From Gnetum montanum (Eukaryota; Streptophyta; Gnetopsida; Gnetales; Gnetaceae), in the NCBI GenBank assembly GCA_015680685.1, contig MNCI01009226.1, forward strand, positions 1 through 49,604: a stretch of DNA of 49,604 bases. The letters run 5' to 3'. This document shows, one piece after another, positions 44,205 to 49,604 of this stretch. The notes under the pieces are model-generated. The model was not told where the DNA came from and searched no databases. It worked only from the letters and a program-made list of their open reading frames with translations. The position numbers and the translations under genes were made by a program. How positions within the stretch are numbered: the first letter of the stretch is position 1; the number at the start of each line of letters is the position of its first letter.

Positions 44205-46970
44205 TCATGTAGTTCCTGGTGGCAGTGGCTCCTCCATGGGTGCTTTTCCCTTGTCTTGTGCTCCAGGTCTTGGGACTTGATGGTGTTGAAGTATGGCCTG
44301 GAGTTTCTCCTCTTTGGTCTGAGGGTCTTGTGTCATCCATGCTAATGTTCCAATGTTTGATGGAGTCAGCACCTCCCATGGGTAGGGTAGTTGCGGAAAC
44401 ATTTGATTAGCCTTGACATACCAAGCCACAAACACTCGTCATTCCTCCTCGTAGGCTCTAGCTTTATCTTTGTATTCTTAAAAATCTGCAAGCCATCGAG
44501 CCAAATCTGTTGTAACACCTTTTTGTCCTTGGCAACTTACTTTCACCACCTCAAGTTCAGAATTTGCAATCTCTAGATTTTGCAATATCTTCTTACGTTC
44601 TGCAAATTCTGTTTCATATTTGCTATAGGTGGTAGCTACCTATTGTTTGAGCTCTATCCTCGGGCACCTTGCTATTAACATGGCAAGGTTGGCATACCAT
44701 AGGTTTGTCAGCTCCATGTATTCTATGAGTTCCTGGATCTGTAGGTCCCAATTCTTAACTTCCACTTGGTGGGCAAAGGAATATGTGTCCAATATGGCCC
44801 ACAAGTCAGTGTGTTAAGTATTGATAGCATTGATGTGGGCCTTGGCCATCTGGATCTCCATCTTGAGGATTTTCTTGTACATCCCCACTTGGTCCTGGAA
44901 GTGCTCCTTTAGCTTTTCATGTCGTTTAGCCTCATTTTGCCATGCGCTTATTTCGATAGCTATCTTTTGGCGGATGGCACGTACCTCCTCCATTGAGAGG
45001 GTTCAATTCTCCCTAGCTAAACGGCTCATGTCTTGGTTGATCCAGATGAATTGTTCTTGTAACTGATGGAAATGTTCTTTGAGAACATTCTTTTGCTTCT
45101 CCACAGAGGTCAACTGAAGGTTGTCGGCAACAAGCTGCTTGTTTTTCTCTTGTAAGGCCTTGAGTGCCTTGGTATGCACATGAGTTTGTGCCTGTGTTGC
45201 AGAGGCATCCCAAACAACCTTCTCTTTTTCTTCTGCCACCTTCTTATTCTCCATTAATAGTTTGGTTAGTTGCTCAGTTTTGAAACTGTCTAGCTGCTCT
45301 ATGGGAACAAATTGCAAAGGGTCCCACTGTGCTTCTTGTAGGGCCACGAGCCTTTCTTGCAATTTTTGCACCTATGCTTCAGCATGCTCGGCCCTCACCT
45401 CTTTCAAGACCAACTTTCCCTTAGTGGAAATGAGATCTGATTGAATTGCTGTAACATCTTGAGGGATGTCAAATAGGGACATCATTACTTGTCCTATTTG
45501 TAGCAATCAATCAAGTACATCCTCATGTTCCGCAGGAGTCATTGAGGTTCTGGCCAAAGTTTGAGCATCTCGTGCTCTTTTGAGATCTGCCGATGGCACA
45601 ATAGGTACATTGAATGATTCTTTAATATGATTTGCAACCACTTCTGTGGCTCCTACTGCATCCTAGTGTTGCATGACCACCACTGTGGCCTTTTCACCAG
45701 TTTCTAATTGCACTTGGAAAGATGCAGTGTTCCCCGAGATCTGTTGTGACCAAGTGCTTTACCCTCCTCCTGTGTGGATGGACACCTCAACCCTTGCATG
45801 ATCCAAAGAAACCATGGGTTGTATGGCATCGTCAATGATGTGAAAGAGATTTGCATCATCACGACTTCCCCAACTGACCGTCTCAGCGATGGCCCTAAGA
45901 TGGCTCATCGACGGTCTATAATCTTGCGATGGTGATGGTTGACCCTGGCCCATGCTAGGCCCTGCTTCCTATTGTTGGCTACGTCCTACAAGTTGAGTTG
46001 CAGTTGGTCCAGTCGTCTATTCTTTTTCTTGTTCTGGTCCCAACGTCTCACCAGTGATTTTCCTTGTGGCTGGTGGCTTTAACAATTCAGCATATGAAGC
46101 ATTCTGGGCTTTTTGGAGGACATCATTAGTGTATCCTCTAATACTAGCACGTTGGCACAACCTCCTAATAAGACAAGGGAAGGGTAAGGCAAGCTTCCCC
46201 ATCTTCCATTCTTCAAACTGCCTTAGGATCTTCGTGAAATATAAATGAGGCAGGTTCACATTAACCTTTCCCATCAGCACTACACACCCCCTTGCCACAT
46301 ATGTTGAAATCCTTTTTAGTTCCTTCGTGGGGAAGAGGTGATACATTCCAATTTTGAAATAGATCCTCTCTTCCGTTGTTAGCTCTCCAAATGTCTTATC
46401 CTTGCCATATGCCCTCTCCAACCAAACTTGTCGTGCATCGGGTTCTGAACAGGTGGATAATTGAGCAACCTTTGGCCCTATATTCGGAAGGTTTAATACT
46501 TTCGAAATGGCCTACACAGAGAAGTCAACTGTCACACCATAAATGTTAACGGTGGTGCCTTGTTCTTTGTTGTGCCAAAATTGGTATGTTTCCCCTAGGT
46601 ACCAGGCACTGCTTGTAGAGAGGATAGGCCATAAGGGAGACCCTTTGAGATGGTCCCTAACAGCCTCAGGAGCAAACTCTGTGAAAGATTCAAAATTTGA
46701 TTCCATAATCACTGTAGTGAATGTGAACCTTTTGTAGATAGCTTGAACACAATCCTAGGACAACGTGAGATGTTATCCCTGTTCAGGTGCTGCTGCAACT
46801 CCTCCTTCTACCTACCTAGACTTTACAGTAGCAAGGTCTTCTTGATGAATGCTAAATGATTGTTTCTCCTGCTCTGCATGTTGTCCGACAGGAACTTGTT
46901 CTTCACCTCTCCTAGGTCGTTTGCTTCCACCTTGAGTAGGACCTTCCTGTTGTCCACGTTTCGAGGCCAT
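44205..46970 (-). pseudogene. Element D accessory ORF: about 921 codons, coiled-coil protein, stops only
   Basis: ATG 46970 opens MASKRGQQEGPTQGGSKRP, and a single frame runs to TGA at 44205-44207 with about 14 in-frame stops but no frameshift seen. Regions in order: basic N-terminus; WLERAYGKDKTFGELTTEER and the GKLALPFPCLIRRLCQRASI motif (46017-46421), resembling the putative plant transposon protein domain as I remember it; a MQHQD stretch; a long Glu/Gln/Lys/Leu-rich part with heptad-like spacing (45371-44830) consistent with coiled coil; and the C-terminus AYEEE, FVAWYVKANQMFP, PSNIGTLAW, DKGKAPMEEPLPPGTT. No signal peptide or membrane span is seen, so it is unlikely to be an envelope. 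Function is unknown; a structural or RNA-binding partner is possible. Confidence 0.8.
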
Positions 46971-47516
46971 CTGTAATCAAACGGGGTCAAGTGTTAGTAA
47001 GGTTGTTTCTAAAGTTAAGTTACACCTTATTGCATGCCTTAATTAATTTATTTTATCTCCATGTGATTGTTCCCGAAAGATTATAATAGTGAATCCTTTT
47101 TACTTAGGTGGTTTCTAATTTTTTATTTCTTGATGTACCAAAAGGGATGAAATTATTTTTGGCACAATTATCCTTAATATTATGACTAATTACCCTTGAT
47201 AATATTCTTCGGGCGATAACAAATTCCAAAAAAAAAGTTATGCACTATTCAGCATGTGTCCCTCCCCCACGACTAAGCTGAACACTCCGAGTTTAAGTAG
47301 GTTCAGAAGGAATGAAAATCGGAGTACCAGCAAGCAAGATATAGGTATAAAAGCAAAGGTCTCACAATCGCAAGTCGTAGAGAAAAATTTGAAAAACTCC
47401 CCCGCATGAATAGTGGAAAATGATGGTAAGTGATGTGGGGAGGGGGGGGGGGGGGGCATGTATTTATAGTTTAATGCGATGCGATATTGCGATATCGCGG
47501 CCTATCGATGTTTAGG
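46971..47516 (-). promoter_or_regulatory. Element D internal promoter-like segment, PPT-like motif and splice acceptor
   Basis: On the minus strand toward the accessory ATG: GATATCGC/ATATCGC palindromes (47475-47510) like D's and C's LTR U3; TATAAATA (reverse of 47461-47468) followed by catg and a 15-base C run (47442-47456); and a PPT-like cttagtcgtgggggaggg (47261-47278). Then comes TACTAAC (46993-46999), and tgattacag ends directly at ATGG (46970). The same order and similar spacing occur in A. The donor site in D is unclear. Function is inferred. Confidence 0.5.
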
Positions 47517-48845
47517 CTGAGGGAAAAATATCAAATTTGAAGGTTTTTCTAGAATTAAAAATGGAAATTAAGGACATGTGGGTGCATGTTAAAGGGTTCT
47601 AGGGTAATTTAGATAGTTTGGAAGGCACGAATAATTATATGTGGGTGGAATTGATTGATAAAGCCTCGGGTGGTAAGTGAGAGAGAAAGGCCATGTAATG
47701 GTTCATAGGAACGTTGGAATTCGGAGGGGTAGTTATAAGGGAACGAATATTGTGGAAAATACATGGAGGGTAGTAGATGATGTGTGGAAGATGTGTTATA
47801 AGTGCGAATTACAAAAATTACACAAGTGGGTCCTCCCCAAAGCAGGTTCCAACCTATAATGCCCTTGCATAACCACACCTTAAAATGTCCGTGGGCACTA
47901 GAAGGGTGAAATGTAATCCACACTAGTTCCACAAACACACACACACATGTAAATCTCACCGAAATGAGGTAAGAATTCTACGTTACACACGACATGAGCT
48001 ACAATTACACGAACAGTGAGATGAGACGAACTATAGAAGGGATTGTAGAGAATGGGATATGAGGTAACTGACCCAGGGCACAGTGAATCCTGCGTGTAAA
48101 GCATGATTTAAGGTGTTATTAACCCATCGTTCCAAGATCAGGACCAAGTCCATTCCTCTTATTAGTGACACCACATTGTTTCATCTCATGATGAGTGACT
48201 ATGAGAGTACCAAAGCAACAAGGCGTACGATCACTGGGCATTTGGTTCAAGGGAGGAGTGATTTTTGCTTTGTGGCACTTTCTTTTTTTGCTTTGCTTTT
48301 CTTTTTCTTTTCTTCTTGCTTCTTTTTTTTTCAATTGCTGAATCCAGAGAAGCCACCAACCTTCAGGCATGGATGCATGTCTTTCCAGTGGGACCCCCTT
48401 AGAACAACATTGGATTTTTGAGTGCCCTTTTGATTACTCTTACTCCCATTTTTCGTTAAATCTACAAGGATCTTAGTACAACCATGTTGCATGATAACTC
48501 TCACAGACATCACCAAAGAGAGTCCGCAAGTCCCCTTGATGTCACACCCTAATCATTCCCTCTTGGTCCATCCTTCTTCATTCTGGGTACAATGAACACA
48601 AAATTAATTTTAAGTTTTAAGAATGTCAAGAATATCACTGTACCTTCAAACAGAACCTCTGATTTGTAGAATGGATGAGTGGGTGTAATGGGCTCACTGT
48701 CCAAATAATTGATCATTCGAGACTCAATAACATAGAACACACCTCAACCAACGAGCCACATGAGTGTCTTATTCATAGATGAGATTACTTATAAAAAGAT
48801 AAAAAAGACAAAACGACAAAAAGATAAAACAAGAAATTGAAAANA
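47517..48845 (-). other. Element D non-coding tract
   Basis: No ORF is supported. It is homologous to element B 17730-18900 on the opposite strand (the ggaatggacttggtcctgat stretch near 48135-48160). It includes the conserved 18-nt block at 47826-47843 and a T/C-rich tract at 48280-48330. The frame at 47609-47959 matches a similar frame in B only because the DNA is homologous. Confidence 0.6.
47826..47843 (-). promoter_or_regulatory. Conserved 18-nt block, element D copy
   Basis: The minus strand reads gctttggggaggacccac, identical to element C. It is preceded by ttatgcaagggcattatagg, shared with B. Confidence 0.65.
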
Positions 48846-49604
48846 AGGATTAATAAATGAAAGGTGAGGATCCTTGCATGTTGGAAACATTGAAAATTGG
48901 TCATTCCTACCCCATTGGGGTTCACACACTTGATTGTAGTAAGTGTAGTGGGGCAATTTATAAGGTGTGGTTCCTGGATAAAGAGTTTACTTGGGACCGT
49001 AAGATGGTATGCAAGGATTAGGATGTCACTCTCCATGGTTGTATTCATTGGGCCATATGGTTGTTTGAGTGTTAATTGGTGGCCTGGTTGAAGTAACATG
49101 AGGTGTTGGGTTCGAAGAGAGGGGTGCACCACAGTGTTGGACTTGTGTTGAGTTGGAGGATGCAGTGGCCTTGGGATTGTGTTGTCCCTTCCTATGATCA
49201 TTTCTAAAGAAGGGATGCCTTCGATGTTGCTGAGGTCTCTCACTGCTGTTGGCACTAGTAGCACAAGTAACGTTCAAAGGTTGTTGCTGTGGTGTAGACA
49301 CTTTAGGAACAATAGGTGGCGATGTAGAAGGAGGAAAAGGATGAGGACGTTGAAATTTAGGAGAAGTGTAAGGTACAAAAGGTAGTGGTTGTGTTGAGGA
49401 CATGGGCTGATAGTATTGGGGAGAATGATAATGCAGTGAGATAGAGTATGTTGGCCCAGTTGGAGAAACAGGGTATTGGACTAGATAAGCATTTGCATTC
49501 GGATGATATGAAGGGTGTCTCTAGTTTAGTGGTGGCTTCCCCCACAACTAGGATTGTTGCCACTGTGATCGAACACAGTGTCTCTGTACGAACTCTGGAT
49601 GTAA
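48846..49604 (-). pseudogene. gag: Element D gag C-terminal part (cut by window end)
   Basis: The minus-strand frame from the window edge reads VQRHCVRSQWQQS, then HPSYHPNANAYLVQYPVSPT, SSTQPLPFVPYTSPKFQRPH, RRHPFFRNDHRKGQHN, STRPPINTQTTIWPNEY and CIPSYGPK. It matches element B's gag tail almost block for block (RHPFFRHDHRKGQHN; SRPPINTPTTMQPNEY). In-frame stops are few. The frame ends near the N at 48844. The capsid and zinc regions lie outside the window. Confidence 0.8.

Larger units (their letters stand above)
43435..49604 (-). mobile_element. Element D: pol-less Ty3/gypsy derivative inserted in element C's LTR (right end outside window)
   Basis: The left boundary is tgatgagtggcgagg at 43435, directly after C's LTR sequence aagtc (probable target duplication, 43430-43434). 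Minus-strand content from the right is gag C-terminus, non-coding tract, accessory ORF, polypurine tract and 3' LTR. In the 1.8 kb between gag and the accessory ORF there is no PR, RT, RNase H or integrase. D is closest to element B, sharing its gag tail and layout, but keeps the full-length accessory ORF. Its 5' LTR and most of gag lie beyond 49604. Confidence 0.88.

Noticed and set aside
44205-46970. Accessory ORF as a retroviral-type envelope gene
   Set aside because: The position fits, but there is no signal peptide, transmembrane span or cleavage site, and the centre is a coiled coil.
47609-47959. 116-residue minus-strand ORF resembling a frame in element B (18590-18900)
   Set aside because: The resemblance follows from DNA homology of a non-coding tract; the frames have no retroelement domain and start at different places.

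Overview
This is nuclear DNA from a land plant with a large, repeat-rich genome; the many old nested LTR retrotransposons would suit a gymnosperm, but the species cannot be fixed from sequence alone. There are no bacterial-type operons, tRNA genes, rRNA genes or CRISPR arrays. One host gene was found: a six-exon gene at 31142-34312 for the non-catalytic 20S proteasome subunit beta-7 (PBG1/PSMB4 family). Nearly everything else is transposable elements and their debris.

Layout. 1-425: partial LTR of a minus-strand element that runs off the left edge. 1208-5977 (element E): complete 4.77 kb LTR element with a perfect 5-bp target duplication, an initiator-Met-type primer binding site, gag, an unknown acidic ORF and no pol. 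6955-7447: fragment of an E-related LTR. A LINE starts near 7448 and is split by two insertions: element A (7474-26728, minus, about 13.3 kb of its own DNA) and solo LTR F (26923-27581). Element A is Ty3/gypsy with a tRNA-Asp-like primer binding site, gag, PR, RT, RNase H, INT and a long accessory ORF after pol. Element B (14688-20648, plus, 5961 bp) sits inside A's integrase and has no pol. The LINE tail ends near 28490. 28491-30880 is AT-rich and contains tRNA-derived SINE-like copies. The proteasome gene follows, then a SINE with an 18-bp target duplication. Element C (from 36341, plus) has gag, PR and RT but lacks RNase H, INT and the accessory ORF. Its 3' LTR is interrupted by element D (43435 to beyond 49604, minus), which has gag and the accessory ORF but no pol.

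How the parts relate. A, B, C and D are related Ty3/gypsy elements (Athila/Tat-like by primer binding site and layout) that have kept different parts. A has everything but with dead active sites, B and D have lost pol, and C has lost the accessory ORF and half of pol. B and D could only have moved with enzymes supplied in trans.

The best candidate for something undescribed lies in the non-coding tract before the accessory ORF. It contains an 18-nt block shared by all four elements, an internal copy of the terminal polypurine tract (A, C, D), a palindrome-plus-TATA segment resembling each element's own LTR promoter (A, D), and a splice-acceptor-like TACTAAY...AG placed directly before the ATGG start. 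I read this as an internal expression and/or replication module; that reading is inference. The accessory protein has a long coiled-coil section and keeps its frame over about 920 codons despite many in-frame stops.
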